A DNA stretch of 64,000 bases from Piliocolobus tephrosceles (Eukaryota; Chordata; Mammalia; Primates; Cercopithecidae): positions 109,149,440-109,213,439 of the forward strand of contig NC_045441.1 of the NCBI RefSeq assembly GCF_002776525.5. Reading direction: 5' to 3'. The notes under the pieces were generated by a model. It did no database searches. It worked only from the letters and a program-made list of their open reading frames with translations, and had not been told where the DNA came from. Position 1 is the first letter of the stretch, and the number at the start of each line of letters is the position of its first letter. This document shows, piece after piece, positions 1-13,223 of the stretch. A program made the position numbers and the translations under genes.

Positions 1-52
1 TCAGCCTCCTGAGAAGCTAGAGCTACAGGTGTGCTCAACAGCGCCCAGCTGA
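1..52 (-). mobile_element. Alu fragment (antisense)
   Basis: The opening bases read as the antisense mid-right-arm of an Alu ('cagcctcctgag-agctag..ctacaggtg'), ending in a decayed 'cgcccagct'. The rest of the element lies outside the window. Confidence 0.6.
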
Positions 53-2558
53 ACAGGTTTTTTAAACAATTCTTTATTTCTGGTTCCCAGATGTAGGCAT
101 AGGCATGCTCAGTAGTCAGTGTCACCCTTGGTTCATGTGGAGCTCTCTTCTATTTGCTTTTATTATTTAATGATCATTAATTAGCACCTATGAATTCATT
201 ACCAAATCAAAGAACTAGAATTCACAACTACACATTTGTTCGTTCTCTTTCCCATCCACCCATTCCCCTGCATCCATATGAGGTAACCATCCTCCAAAAT
301 TTTGTATTTATTATATTCTTGCCTATTAAAAAATTTTAAATACAATCTCCCAGGGTGGGAAAAAAAAACATTTAGTTTTAGTTCTTTTAAAAGTCTTTTT
401 AAGGAGTATCATGCAGAATGGACTGTTCTGGCATTTGATTTTTTTTTCACTTAACATTAAGATTTGTTCATATTGTTGAAAATAGTTCTAGGTCATTAGT
501 TTTCAGTGCTATATATTTGTCTGTTGTGTGAACACAACCATTTTTATCCAGCTGCCTCTTGAGGAGGACATGGTATGCCAATGGTACTGCTATAATCATA
601 TTTCTATATGTCCACTGGGAGGGCTTGTGGGCATAAGTTCCTCTAGGGATTATCATCAGGAATGAATTGTTCAGCCCTGAAAAATGTACACCCCCACCTT
701 TTCTAGATATGACCAATGACTTTCCAAAGTAATAATAGCAATTTACACAGCCACCAGCATTTGGAACTGTCACACTTCTTCAATTTTACTAATCAAGTGG
801 GTGTGAAATAGTATCTTATTTTAGTCTTGATTTATACCTTTCTGATCATCAATAAGGTTAAGTGTCTCTTCACTGCTTTTTGGTCATGTGGGCTTCTTCT
901 GGGAAATGACATGTCATTCAGCAAGGGTTTTTAAAAAATGGTTTGTCTTTTATCATTGAGTCATAGGAATTCTTACAGATTCTTAATGTTTATCATTTTA
1001 TTTTTACATGTGTTTCAAATACTTTTCTCAATTTCTATCCTTATTTTCACTTTCATTATTAAAATGTCTATTAGTGAATACAAGTATTTTGACTTTAGTG
1101 TTCAAATCTATCCATTTTTATTTTTAGTACTTTTTATCATGTCAAAGAGAGATTTTCCTGTGCCAAGATCAGTAAGATATTTATTATATTTTAACTAGCA
1201 TTACTGTGGTCTAAGAGTTTAAATATCTTAGGTTTTTCTAGCATAAAATATTTTGCAATATGTTCAATCACATTAAAGATGTGCTTTTAACATTTAGGTC
1301 CTTAATCCAGTTACATGGAGTTGATTTGTTTGTGTGGCATGATGTAGGAATCCAATTTCATTTTTTTCTGAACGAGACAACCATTTTTGCTAACTTCGTT
1401 AACTGAAAATGTCCTCCTTTCTCCTTTAAACTATAATGCCACCTCTGTTATTTATTGAAGTTCCATTCATACTTGGATTGATTTCTGAACTCTCTATTCT
1501 AGCCCACTGGTCAATTTTTTTTCCTGTACTCATATAACATTTTAAAGTGAGTCTCCAAATCTTGTAAGACAAGTTTTAATTTCCTGTTTTCTTTACTCCT
1601 TACTTTCTAAGTGCCTTGGTTATTTTTTTGCCATTTAATTTTCCAGAAAAACTTAAAATTGTCTCATCCATATCTAATAAAAACTCATTTGGAATATTAA
1701 TTGGAATTGAATCTTTAGATCAAGTTGGAAAATTGGCATGTGTATGATACCAAGGCTTCCTAGCTCTAACCATGGAAGTAGAGTTTCATTTATTTCTTTA
1801 TAAGCATTTTTAGTAAAGTTTCATAATGTTCTATGTAGAGTTTTTTCATGTTTTATGATTTATTTATTCCAAGTATGATATTTATTATACTTAGTGACTA
1901 TTTTAGTACATATTTGCTAATTGTTGAATGGTTGTCTTTAGAAATGCAATTGACTTAATATTGAGGCATAATTAACATTAAAGTGAAATACATATATCCT
2001 AACTACAGTTCAATGAGTTTTGACAAACGTTATGTTTTTTAATTGCCAAATATATAAATTAGTTTTGGTTTTAATTTCTAGCTCTATTTTGGGAAAAAAT
2101 ATGATCTAAATATACTTGTTCTTGAAATGTATTAAGACATTTTGTGGTCAGGTCCATGATAAATTTTATAAATATTTAATGTATGTTTGAGAAAAATATG
2201 CATCCTCTAATTTTTAGATGCAGAATTCAATATATGCCTATCATATCAGCTTTATGTTTTGTTGTTCAGATTTTCTGTATTTTAATGACTTTTTTGTCTA
2301 GTCCGTTTCTTAAATGAGAAGACTAGACTATCAGTCCCTCCTAATAGATTTATAATTGTTTACTTTATATACATTTCAAGCTACTCTATTCAGTGCATAC
2401 CTGTTTAGAAATATTTCATCTCACTGATAAGTTGGTTCTACATACCTTTTATGGTTAGGAAGTGAGTCTTCCCATCTTTAATTATTGTTTTGTCATAAAG
2501 TTTATTTTGCTAAAAACTTACATAGTTATACCTGCTTACTTAAGATAAGCATTTTCCT

Positions 2559-2854
2559 GGCCGGGTGCAGTGGCTCACGCCTGTAATCCCAGCAATTTGG
2601 AGGTCAAGGCGGGCAGATCACCTGAGGTCAGGAGTTTGAGACCAGCCTGGCCAACAGAGACAACAAAACCCTGTCTCTACTAAAACTACAAAAATTAGCC
2701 GGACGTGGTGGTGGGTGCCTGTAATCCCAGCTAGTATGGAAACTGAGGCAAGAGAATTGCTTGAACCTGGGAGGCAGAGGTTGCAGTGAGCCGAGATCAC
2801 AAGATTCCATCTCAAAAAATAAAATAAAATAAAATAAAATAAAATAAAATAAAA
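2559..2854 (+). mobile_element. Alu (AluS/J-type) with (AAAAT)n tail
   Basis: Begins 'ggccgggtgcagtggctcac' and has both arms, but part of the right arm is deleted (the 'gagatcac' to 'attccatctc' join near 2800 skips the usual 'gcactccagcctggg' block). The tail is a pure AAAAT array. It is flanked by a target duplication, 'agataagcattttcctg' before and 'agataaacattttcctg' after, so it inserted into the surrounding L1. Confidence 0.93.
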
Positions 2855-3390
2855 GATAAACATTTTCCTGATGTATTTAGGTCCAGTCTTTTACTCTGAG
2901 GGCTGTCATGCACTAGCAATATCAGCAGTACACTACCCAGCTCTAGGGAATGCCATTTAGGGAGACTGTCATGTGAGTGGCATCTCCTAGACTGTGTGCC
3001 TGTAAGGTTCCCATGTTCTTATGCTTTATGTGAGTCTTTTATAAACAGTACAGAGTTGGATTTTGTTTTTTATCCAATCCGATAGTTTATTCTTTAACTG
3101 GCCGATTGGGTCTATTTATATTCATTGTGATTGTTGATACATTTTTCTTTTCTTCTATTTTCTTACTTTTTATTGCAAGTATCCCATTTTTTATTTCTTT
3201 TTAATACTTTCTTGTTTAAAGTAATTAATATATATATACAGTATATTATATACATTTGTATGTGTGTGTATATCCTCTAACTAGACAAGAATTTTAGTAT
3301 ATGTTCATGACTTTTGGCCTTCCCCCAACGGGGGTTGCCAATCATATTGACAACATACAGAGCTTTAATTCTGTGGTATTTTGGATATAG

Positions 3391-3453
3391 TTCTTTTTTT
3401 TTTTTCTTGATGTTTTTTCTTCTCTTGCTTTTTTTTTTTTTTTTTTTTTTTTG
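3391..3453. repeat. T-rich low-complexity tract
   Basis: Two poly-T runs, the longer one over 20 T, separated by 'cttgatgttttttcttctcttgc'-type sequence. It lies inside old L1 sequence and could be the decayed A-tail of an antisense insertion. Confidence 0.7.
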
Positions 3454-4224
3454 AGCACTTATGTTAAAACATCTTTTCAGTGGGAGTCCCTTTTATGGTA
3501 AAGCCTCGTATGCCTGAGAATATTTTATTGCCATCACACGTTTGAATCACAAATTTATTAATTGTAAAATTCTACCTTCAAATTTATTTTCTTACATATT
3601 TTTTAAAAATTACTCCATTGCCTCCAGCATCCTGCATTTATTGAAAACTCTGATGTCATTTGTGTCATTTATCATTTTCTCTTTGCCTATGGTATTCTTA
3701 AATCTCAGTATAATGGACCTGTGTGTGAATTTTTAAAATGTATATTTATTTAATTTTTTAATATATATTTCCCACGAAATGGCTCTCTAAAGACCATTTC
3801 AACCTGTCGCAGTTCTTTCTTTTGAAAATGTTCTCCACATTTCTTTAAATATTTTCCTCTTTTCATTTTTATAATTTTTCCTTCATGGATTCTAAGTATC
3901 TAAAAACTGGTACTTCTATTATCTCTGGCTATGAACTTTTAAACTTTCTATCTTTCTAGAAGCATTCTTCCATGTGGTCTTTCAACTCTATCATTCTTCA
4001 GCTGTATCTATGTCACTGTTTATCCCACCTATTAGATTCCTTCAAATCTACATTTTTATCCTGATATTTTACATGGCATTTTTTGTGGGGGGAATTTCTT
4101 TTATTGTTTCATGTTGCTAATATATTTCTTTTTCTCAATTAGGATGTTTATTTAAGAAGATATAAATTATTAGTTCTTTTGTTCTAATATACCTGCTCCC
4201 AGGGGTGTTTGTCATCCAGTGTGT

Positions 4225-5300
4225 TATTCTGCTTTTGAGATCGTTTACTCCTCAGCTGTCCTCTATCCAACCCATAAATGGAGAAATAGCCCAAGGCTTC
4301 ACCCTAGGCCCTCTTCTTGTCTCTGTGTGCGTGTTCTCTCCAGACAATCTCATCTCCCGTGGCTGTCTCATAGACATCTCTATCATACACTGTTCCAAAC
4401 TGTACTACTCATGCTTCCTCCACCCTGCCAAACATTCTACATCATATTTAATTGTTCAGTCATCCACATAGCTACCCAAGCTTGAAACCTAGGAGTCCCC
4501 ATAGACCTTTCTTTTCCTCAAGACCTATAGCCAGTTCATTACCAGATTCTGTCAGTTCCATCTCCAAAATGTATCTTGCTTTTGCACCCCTGCCTCAGTT
4601 CTACTGCTGCAACCTCATTGTGAACAGCCATAATTAAAATCCTGGTCTACTTTAGGCAGTCCTACCTGTTTCCACCCTTAATCCCATCCAACTCATTTGG
4701 CCACTTTGCTCTACAACAACACACATTTTCACAGAGGTACACACACATACACACACACAGAACTTAAAATCCTCTAGTAACTTCTCACTGCATTCAGTAA
4801 ATTGCATTCATAAAATCACATCTCTTTACCAAGGCCTACAAAGTCACGTGATTCAGCTCCTGCCTATCTCTCCAATCTAATTTCATACCACAACATCCTC
4901 ATGATCTGTGCTCCAGACACACTGATGTTCTTCCAGTCCCAAGAACATACTATGGCCCCTCTCAAAGTCAGAGGACTTTGCACAGCTTCTCCCTCTGACC
5001 AAGATGATCTTACACAATCCTCTCTACTTTGCTAACTCCTTCTTATTCTTCAGGTCTCAGCCCCAATGTCACCCCTCAGAGAGGTCTCCCATGTCTTCCC
5101 TAAGTGAAGCAAGTCCTTTTATCTTAATCTCTATCTTAGCCTCTTGCCTATTTCCTTCACAGTACATATCATATTGAGTAATTATTTCATTTAACTGTTC
5201 ACAATGTTTAGGTTTTTCACCCCTTTTAGGATTTAAACTCCATAAGGCAGAGATTTTACTATGCCAAGCAATTAATATTTGTTGGATGAATGGTCAGACC
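4225..5300 (+). mobile_element. L2 (LINE2) 3' portion
   Basis: Recognisable sense L2 wording runs in order: 'caaggcctacaaagtcac' near 4830, 'ggactttgcacagcttctccctc' near 4973, 'caggtctcagccccaatgtcacc' near 5052, 'tttaaactccataaggcaga' near 5231, and the terminal 'ttgttggatgaatgg' near 5279. This is an unusually long L2 copy, over 1 kb. Frames within it (for example 4205-4485) are not intact reverse transcriptase. Confidence 0.8.
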
Positions 5301-6324
5301 ATCCTGGAGGCTATGAAGGCATGGGGTGCCAAATTTCTGCAGTGCCACTAATAATGCCATGAAGAAAATCACCTAATCCACTCTGAAATAAATTACAGCA
5401 TTATTAACAACATGCTTGCCATTTGTAGACTTTATTTCTCTATGATTTTGTTCTCCAACAAAACATCCTCGAAGGTACCCGTTTGAACTTTTTTTAATGT
5501 CAAAACATGAGTTTCTCTAAAAAAATTTAGCAAGGACTACCATGGATGTTTGATATACATATTTTTCTTACTTGAATAATAGCAACCACATGTTGATACA
5601 GCTATTAAGGAAAAAGAAGTTTTTCCAGCAGCTGTTGACTTCATCAATTCCTCTCTGCAATGAGTCACTCAAACTTCCACAGAGCTAGAAAATAAAAAAA
5701 GAAAGTTGCAAGTAAGGAAGTAGGCATTATTTTATTGTGATGAAAGAGGAGTGGGAAGAGTTAGGCAGGGAGAAAGTGAATTAAATCAACTAAAATGTGA
5801 GATTTGATTCCATAAAAATTGAGTAATTTGCGTGTCAAAAAGATAAAACTACACACTTGCCTAGTACTTTGACAACACAACTGAAAAGCATGTGAAAACT
5901 GGCATAAAGGGTGGGGTATTTGCAACAGGAAAAAGGCAGTCATTTTTTAAAAAAAGCAACAGCTGCCAGTTTGAGCCGCTCTTCAAATGGCCAAGAAAGA
6001 AACCTACTCCTCTCCTTCAGTTGTGTCAATATAATGCCAACCATTAATGAGATAATAACTATCCCAGGCACCAGTCAACGTCCTTTAGAGAGGATGTTTC
6101 TTAAACCCCCCATCACATTGCACAATCTCTTGGAAAAGGTGAGATTTAATTAACTGCCAACTGTGAGACAGAAAGTTCTGTTGACTGTATGACACAAGTA
6201 AGCACTCAGTAAAGTACACAGCACAATATACACATTGATTAATATAAATTGGCTTCAGAGTGACTTTGCATTTTTACAGTGATTGTGTTTTTTGCCTCGT
6301 TGCCTTTCATATTGCCTGCTAAAT
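5301..6324. other. Unannotated unique sequence
   Basis: I recognise no repeat family, splice-bounded exon or long ORF here. The sequence is AT-rich and otherwise unremarkable. Confidence 0.5.
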
Positions 6325-6530
6325 AATAATAACCTTTATTTATTGAGACATACCACACATAAGGCAACATGCTAAGCATTTTGCAAATATTACTGACAAC
6401 AGCCCTATGTGCTATATGTTATTATCTAGGTCAAGTAGATACTATTGCTCTGTTTTAGAGATCAAGAAATAGAAGCTTAGGGTGGTTAAATAACCAACTC
6501 CAGGTTGCCCAATGAGTTTAATACCCATGA
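6325..6530 (+). mobile_element. MIR SINE
   Basis: Shows the sense MIR order: 'aataataacctttatttattgag', 'gctaagcattttgcaa', 'acaacagccctatgtg', then an 'agatcaagaaatagaagctta' segment matching the MIR 'gaggaaactgaggc' core. Confidence 0.75.
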
Positions 6531-6724
6531 CTATTAGCTTCAAAGCTATTCTTTATAGAGAAACTCACTATGTGCTCGGGAGAAAGTGCATAAGTGTGAC
6601 ACCATTTGACAATATTGCAATAGCATCGTGTGTCATCAATGGAAAAAAAAGAAGAGTGAATGATTAAAAGCCATGCAAATAATGTATTCTCTAGTCCAAG
6701 TTTCTGTTAATAGTTGTTCACGTT

Positions 6725-6830
6725 ATTCCTTCAACAGGCATTTATGGAGCAACTATTTGGTATTGCAGGGATTAAAAAGATAAGCAAGACAAAGGTCTTT
6801 GTGTTCATGGAAGCTCAGTGAAGCCCCTAC
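6725..6830 (-). mobile_element. L2 fragment (antisense)
   Basis: 'ttcaacaggcatttatggagcaactatttggtattgcaggg' through 'tgtgttcatggaagctcagtg' matches the antisense L2 3' region. Confidence 0.5.
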
Positions 6831-7589
6831 AAAGGCAACTCCAAGATGAAATTAATATTTTGCTCTTTTTCTGTTGAGAAAATAACTTTTTGTAGAATAA
6901 AAATTATTGACAATCAACTTTACAGTTTAATACAGTAGCTTTAAAACTGTGCCTTATAGAAGAATCCCGAGGTATTGACCAGCTCCCCTAAGATAACAGA
7001 GGTGGACTAGGGAAAGGGGTCAGTGAAATGGTGTCTACTACTTTCCCTCAAACACACAAGTTCTGTTTTAATTTCTTTTCATATTAATTTTCAGCATAAC
7101 ATTTTGTTTGACTAAGTAGTTCTATCAAAGAAAATTTGAAAACCTTTGATTGACTTGGTGAAATAAATACATACTTTATACCAACTTAGATCTTAAATGA
7201 AATGTTGGTGCTTGCTTTTGTAATTATCACTAAAATGTGTTCTAATAATAATTTTTGAAGATGCAGGCTTCACAGAGCAGATGACCAAACACAGAAAATA
7301 TCTATCAGAACCGCCTTGTAAACTCTCACACTCTTGGTCCAACAGAAATGAAAAACTACTTGAGTGGGATGAGTAGGAAAAAAAGTGGTAGAGTCATTCA
7401 AATTCCAGAGGAAGAGATGAATTTAATGGTGAGGCTACTGGCATTGGGACAAATATCAGGCATGATTTCAAATATTACTCAGTCACAATACAAGTGAAAT
7501 ATCAGCCTTCAGTATCTTCATTGGACTAGAACAGTTTCCTTATATCTTCTTATTTCTCTTTCAAGCTTCAACCTTAAATAATAGACCAT
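6831..7589. other. Unannotated unique sequence
   Basis: AT-rich sequence with no recognised repeat or coding potential. Confidence 0.45.
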
Positions 7590-7830
7590 TGTGTAGCAGA
7601 AAAGAACTTTAAACTTAGGAATAGAAATCTATAATTAAATCCTCAGCCAACTTAAAAACCAGCTGTGTTACCTTGGATAAGTCCCATAGCTGGACTGCAT
7701 TCTCTGAAGCAGCAGCTGTAACGTTTCCTACCTCATTAGAGTGTGGTGTGAATGAAAATGTGAAGAATGCCTAAAACAGAGCCAGACCTTGTATGAATTA
7801 GAAAGTTTCAGGCAGTCACTCATTCCATCA
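7590..7830 (+). mobile_element. MIR SINE (decayed)
   Basis: 'cagctgtgttaccttggataagt' and 'cctacctcattagagtgtggtgtgaatgaaaatg' match the sense MIR core and downstream part. Confidence 0.65.
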
Positions 7831-8319
7831 CCTTGTCTCACTCTTTCTAGTGGCCCAGGGTCACTTATCTGCTTTTCTTAATACATCCCAAGCCTTTCTC
7901 TTGCCTCTCTTTGTAGACCAGAATTATTCTTGCGTTCATCAATATGGATTGAGTCAAAAGTTTTCAAGATCTACCTGACCTGTTACTTCAAGGATCCATC
8001 ATCCTCTGACTTCCATTTTTTGTATTTCTAGAGGCATGGATTCAAGCGGAACGTCTGACTGGCTCAGGCTAGATCCAGATTAACTCCTCCTACATTTGTT
8101 GTCCATCCTGATCCAACCAGTGGCAGCTAAGGGAGCTCAGTCACCTTGTTTGAAGTTTGCCCAATCAAGGGGCCATGGAAGGAAGAGGAAGTTAATCTGA
8201 GACAGGGTTGTGACAGGAAGACCAACAAACATGTCTGTTTATAATGTTTATAATCTAAATATTCATAAAATTCCAGTCCCCCAAATTCTCCCACATATGT
8301 ATGCTCTTGTATTCCCCTG

Positions 8320-8475
8320 ACATAGGAAGGGAGGCATGCTCACAACCCCATTTTACAGATGAGAAGAATAAAGTTCCAGGAATACTGGTCCCTCCATTAG
8401 GGTCACTTAACGAGCCACTGGTGGAACAAGAAATAAATCCAGATTAAGAGCTGAGACTGCCTGGTCTCCCATTAA
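8320..8475 (+). mobile_element. MIR fragment
   Basis: 'cattttacagatgagaagaataaag' followed by 'gtcacttaacgagcc..' and 'agctgagactgcctggtctccc' matches the 3' half of a sense MIR. A second MIR-like stretch ('gaggcacagagagaag...aaggtcactcaagtgag') follows at 8550-8640. Confidence 0.6.
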
Positions 8476-8640
8476 CAATTAAGGCTGCAAAAATTTCAAA
8501 GTATATAGTACGTACAATAAATACTGCATCTGAATCAATTGTAGAGACAAAGACAGAGGCACAGAGAGAAGACAGATCTATCCAAGGTCACTCAAGTGAG
8601 GAAATAAACCAGCTTAAAATAGACTTCTGTCTCAGCAGCA

Positions 8641-9369
8641 TTGTGCTTTCACTCCTGGGCAACTTCCTGCCTGTACAGTAACATTGATGCCAGCAAGGAA
8701 AGAACCTGAGGGTTAAATCCTTGGCCCCAGCTCCAGATAGCAATAGAGAACCCCACCCCCATAATTCAGTCAATAAATAGATGTCCCTTTCACACAAGTT
8801 TCAGAAAACATAGTTAATATACAGCCACTACTCACAAATTAAATGAGTTATCTTACTGTAAAGGGCATAACTATTTCATTACCTTTGCAACTTAAATGAA
8901 ATATGCTAAAGGTAGAAGCGATACAAAACAGCTGCTGCCAGAAGTTTCAATAAAAGATCACTGCTGGACACCCTTATAACTGTGAGGCCATTAGGAGATT
9001 TAAAGGTCTCCTTCACTTTCCCATGGTAGGGGGTGAGGCTGCACTGAGAAACATCACTGGCATAAGGTCTAATTGCCTGCCCTATGATTAATGTTGCCAA
9101 GTGAATTCAGAAGTTGTCATGGTTCTCACCCTATGGTCCAGGCTCATTTATAAAATAGAGCAAAGGGAGCCCAGTGCTTTGAGAATGTCAATGCAAAATT
9201 ATAATAATTACTTATTACATGATACAGTTGTTAAAGTATTTTCTGTGTTGTTCAAAAAAAACACAAGGCATGTACATTGGTAGAGAAGACAGAAGAAATA
9301 CGTATAACTGTGTTTTCCTCTTGTAACTTTCCCAGGCAGAATTACTCTGGTCCTTAAGGCTTTGAGGCA
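8641..9369. other. Unannotated unique sequence
   Basis: No repeat family, RNA gene or credible coding exon recognised. Confidence 0.45.
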
Positions 9370-9470
9370 CTTTTTTCTTGTCTCCATTGAACTGTAAACT
9401 ACTGGGGTTCAGAGACCAATTTTTAGCTTTCATTGTATCCATAGGATTTAGCATAGTGACTGGCATAAGA
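9370..9470 (+). mobile_element. L2 3' end fragment
   Basis: 'tgaactgtaaactactggggttcagaga' and 'ggatttagcatagtgactggcata' resemble the L2 3' terminus ('..agctccatgagggcaggga..'). Confidence 0.55.
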
Positions 9471-9607
9471 AAAATCTGCTAAACTAAAACTGATACCCTG
9501 TTATAGAATTTCCATGATGTATTCTAAGTTCTGCAATAGGCATGCAATAATTGTAAGTTCTCAAAATGGAGGGACCAAGTCTAGTCCCTTTGTATCTTTA
9601 TAACTCT

Positions 9608-9870
9608 GCAGCTCTGCTATCCAACAGAACTTTCTGCAATAAGGGAAATGCTTTATTTCTGTTGGAGGAAAAGGAAAGTTCTTAAAGTAATATTCTTCCT
9701 TTAAGAATCTATGTATACGCTATTCAGTAAGGGCCATTGGCCACTTGTGGCAATTGAGTGCTTGAAATATGGCTAGTGAGAGTGAAAAACTGCATTTCTG
9801 ATTTAATTTAATTAATTTCATTTTAAATCATCCCTTGTAGCTCATGGCTACTGTGTCAGAGCAGCACTGG
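9608..9870 (+). mobile_element. MER5A (hAT-Charlie) element
   Basis: The left end 'agctctgctatccaacagaactttctgcaa' and the internal 'ggccacttgtggcaattgagtgcttgaaatatggctagtg' are classic MER5A. The right end returns as the inverted 'gctactgtgtcagagcagc'. The terminal inverted repeats are decayed. Confidence 0.8.
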
Positions 9871-10152
9871 AGGCCAAGTGTGGTGGCTCATGCCCATAAT
9901 CTCAACATTGTGGGAGGCCAAGACAGGAGGATCACTTGAGCCCAAGATTTCAAAACCAGCCTGGGCAATGTAGAAAGACCCAGTTTCTACAAAAAAAAGT
10001 AAAAGTAGATTATCCAGGTGTGCTGGCACAGGCCTGTGGGGGATCACCTGAGTCTGGGAGGTCGAGGCTACGATGAGCCATGATCACCCCACCACACTCC
10101 AGTGTGGCAAACGGAGCGAGACCCTATTTCCAAAAAAAAAAAAAAAAAAAAA
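9871..10152 (+). mobile_element. Old Alu (AluJ-like)
   Basis: Begins 'aggccaagtgtggtggctca' and ends in about 22 A. It is much diverged and lacks the start of the right arm ('ggcctgtgggggatcacctg' join). The flanks 'agagcagcactgg' and 'agagtagcactgg' form the target duplication, so it inserted at the end of the MER5A. Confidence 0.88.
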
Positions 10153-10489
10153 GAGTAGCACTGGAATCTAGGTTGATGCTTGGCATTCAGTAGTTGCTAT
10201 TTGGATTTTTATGAATGAATAAATAAATGAATGACTACAGATACCTAATCTCTCCACAAACCCACTTCCCACCAAACTGCTCTCAGCTGCAGAGTGCTGC
10301 AAGCATGCGATATGTATTTGGCCAAGTTGAGGTTAAATATGTAGTCTACAGGAAAAGCGATTTGGTCATTCATTGGATATTGTGAGGAAAGTCTTTTATG
10401 TCTAATTTGAAAGATGTACTTCAAGGTAACCACTTAAGATTAAGTCATCCATAAGCCATATTTTCACTCCACATCTTACTACTAAGGGC

Positions 10490-10730
10490 AGAGTAGTCAA
10501 GTGGAAAAGCAATGGACGTGGGTATTAGTTACACTCAACTGTCTACTAACTGACTGATTTTGAGGCTCAATTAACATGCAAAGTGGTTGACTTTTCTTAG
10601 TAGCAAAATGGGGAAATCCTATGTGCCACGCCTCCTCACCAGAATGTTGTCAAAAGCAAATGACATAACTTGCATGAAAACATCTAATGCTAAGCAAATA
10701 CAGATTATTATTAAAATATGTTACTCACCT
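10490..10730 (+). mobile_element. MIR SINE
   Basis: 'gtagtcaagtggaaaagcaatggac' through 'gactgattttgaggctca' and 'ttagtagcaaaatggggaaat' follows the sense MIR order, ending near 'tgctaagcaaatacagattatt'. Confidence 0.6.
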
Positions 10731-13223
10731 CAAATTATTTTAAATAACTATTATAGTAATGGTGCTTGTGTTATTAACAAATAATTGAATATATGTTTCC
10801 TTGCACAGTTAAAGACATACCTGTGCCCAAAGAAAGGCAAATTAGTTTCTTCCACTCTAAGAAGATTTCCATTGTTTTTCTCTGCCACTTCATATCTCAG
10901 AAGGTCACATCTCTTGCTGGGCAGTTTCAGATGACAATTCTACAACGATTCCTCTCACCTATCTCATTGAATGTGGCCGTCAGCATAAGTAGGTTACATT
11001 GTAGGGACTGTGTTTATAGCTGGTGTTGGCATGTTATTTTTCCAGCCACCACTCCAAAGAGAAGAGTTCACATTGTGTTTCTAAATCACTTCCTGAAGAG
11101 TGATTATACAGGATTCTTTCAGAAATAGAAGGAATGGTAAAAGCAAGACCACAAAGTAATTTGGAGAGCATCCAAGATTGGTAAGACACCAAAAGTGGGG
11201 GGCTCCACAGCACTAGGAGCCTGTGCCCTGATCCCTTGCAACACCCCAAGATGTGATAGGATCTCAGCAAGATACAGCCACCTAGTGTTCCTAAAGAGGC
11301 TAGACTGTGAGCACTGGGATCCTAGACTTGGCAATGACCCTAGTGCCTCACAAAGGCAGCTCTAGCAGAGCCTCCATCCTTAAAGAATAGTACAGCTTTG
11401 AACACTGAGCATGTCAGCTATAATCTTTGGGGACCAAATAACAGGCCTTTCACATGGCACCGAGAGGGGAACCATCCAGACAAAGCTTGACCTTTGCACC
11501 AGTGAGGCCGATTGGAGGCTTGGAGCATATTAAATTTATTTAGAGAAAGGAAAGAAATGTAATATTACTCACATCCTGTGTTTGAAAGAAAAATCATCCT
11601 GCCCACTTAATAACTGTGCAGGGCTGCCTTCCACGCCACATTTTTTACACAGACCATAGGGACATCTGTGTGACTTTGTGATTCACCCTTTGTCACAGCC
11701 CCCACCCCCATAGAACTGTGAGGCCTGAGTACTCAGGAGACAAGTCCATTTACACTCACTGGGCTGCGTTCAAAAACCAGTGTTTCTCCTTAACTAACCC
11801 TCAAGCAATTATCTCAGATCAAGTGAATGGACCTGACTTAAGCAAATTTGGCTGTTCATGAGTTTTAGGTTACTCTGGCAGATATTGATCACCACCAGCA
11901 GCTAGGAACAGGTGAGAACTATAATCCTCCTCCCCGACAATCTCATTACCGGGTGATGAGTTATATTGAAAGCACATTTGACCAAAGATGCCACATGTTC
12001 GAATACTCAAATCAACTAGCTAAGCTGACACAATAAGCGCAGTGAAATCCCAGGCAACAGCATGCACAAAACGGCCACTCAAGGTAGATGCATCAGTATT
12101 CTGGTGAAAGGTTCAGCTAAACTTTCAATCAGAAGTTGAGCCACAGGATTCTCTGTTGAGCCATTGAATGAAGCCCTGGTCCGAGAACGGCCCTGTGAAG
12201 TGGGTAGGCTGTGGAGCTCTCTCCAGATTCTTACTCCCTGTTGTTTACAGAAGGAAGGAATTGCCTACATAATATTTCCAGCGTATTCACATATCTTAAT
12301 CACCACTCATTTCACCCATGAAAACTTATTTTAGCATCCCCTATGCTAACTAACAGGCTTTTTGTGTGTTTGTTGGAGATAAAGCTATAATAGGGTGGCT
12401 GATTAGGGTCATTCAAACACTAGCTGAGGATCCCTGAGTGTGAATTCCCTAGCTGACTATTTCAAAAGTTATCCACCACTAAGCTGTCCTCTAAAACACA
12501 AACACACACTTATCTATTAGTGTTAAAGGACATGAAATAATTCACTTGAAAATGTAATAGTACTGTTTTCTCTTCAGAAGAGTTCTCCCTCTAAATGGCT
12601 GAGAGGTTTGAATTCTTGCATTTTGTCAGATACAGGGCTTAACCTTAGAGTCCAGTGTATTCCTTCACTGTCTTTCCTCTAAGTCTGCCAAACAAGTAAG
12701 CCTCTGGTGAACCCAGAGAGCCAACTACAGATAACCACACGTGTGAAATTGTAATGCACACACTGCTTACGCATAGCCTGCTCCTGGTCTTACTAGCCTG
12801 CCAAAACACACATGAGCCATTCTTAACATCAAGTGCAAACCTAGGAGTGCTGTTTCAAACCTTCAAGATCCTCCCATCTTCTAGTTACCTCATTGCTCCA
12901 TTTGACCCCACAGCGTTTCTACTCCATGGAATGGGGACACCTGGAGAAATCCACACATGGGGCCTAAACATCCTAGTACCCGCAATGTGTTGATTTTTTT
13001 CTTTCTTTTAGAAACAGAGGATGGTAATAAATTGTGTTTCTGACAACAAAGGTCACCGCATAGCTATCAGCTCTATGCGTAGATAGCTGTGAAACACAAC
13101 AAATAATAGTTTTGCAAATCTCCTCTCTGAACATCCTTTCCTTAAGAATCCTGTTTTGCAGACCTGTTGTAAACTATGTGTCTCCTTCATCTGGTGTTGC
13201 TCAAACTGTGAGTGCTGACCTAG
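10731..13223. other. Unannotated, mostly unique sequence
   Basis: About 2.5 kb in which I recognise no repeat family with confidence and no gene. Open frames here (such as 10793-11128, 111 aa, and 12754-12993) show no domain, signal, or splice and Kozak context, so I do not call them. Confidence 0.45.

Larger units (their letters stand above)
60..4190 (-). mobile_element. Ancient L1 (L1M/HAL1-like), antisense
   Basis: A long AT-rich tract reads as reverse-complement L1 ORF2 and 3' sequence. Typical antisense wording includes the 'tgaaatagtatcttattttagtcttgattta' type block near 805, 'tttattgaagttccattcat' near 1450 and 'tctctattctagcccactgg' near 1490. No long ORF survives. It is split by the Alu at 2559. 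Subfamily and exact ends are inferred; unique sequence may be interleaved, especially before 420 and after 3300. Confidence 0.6.
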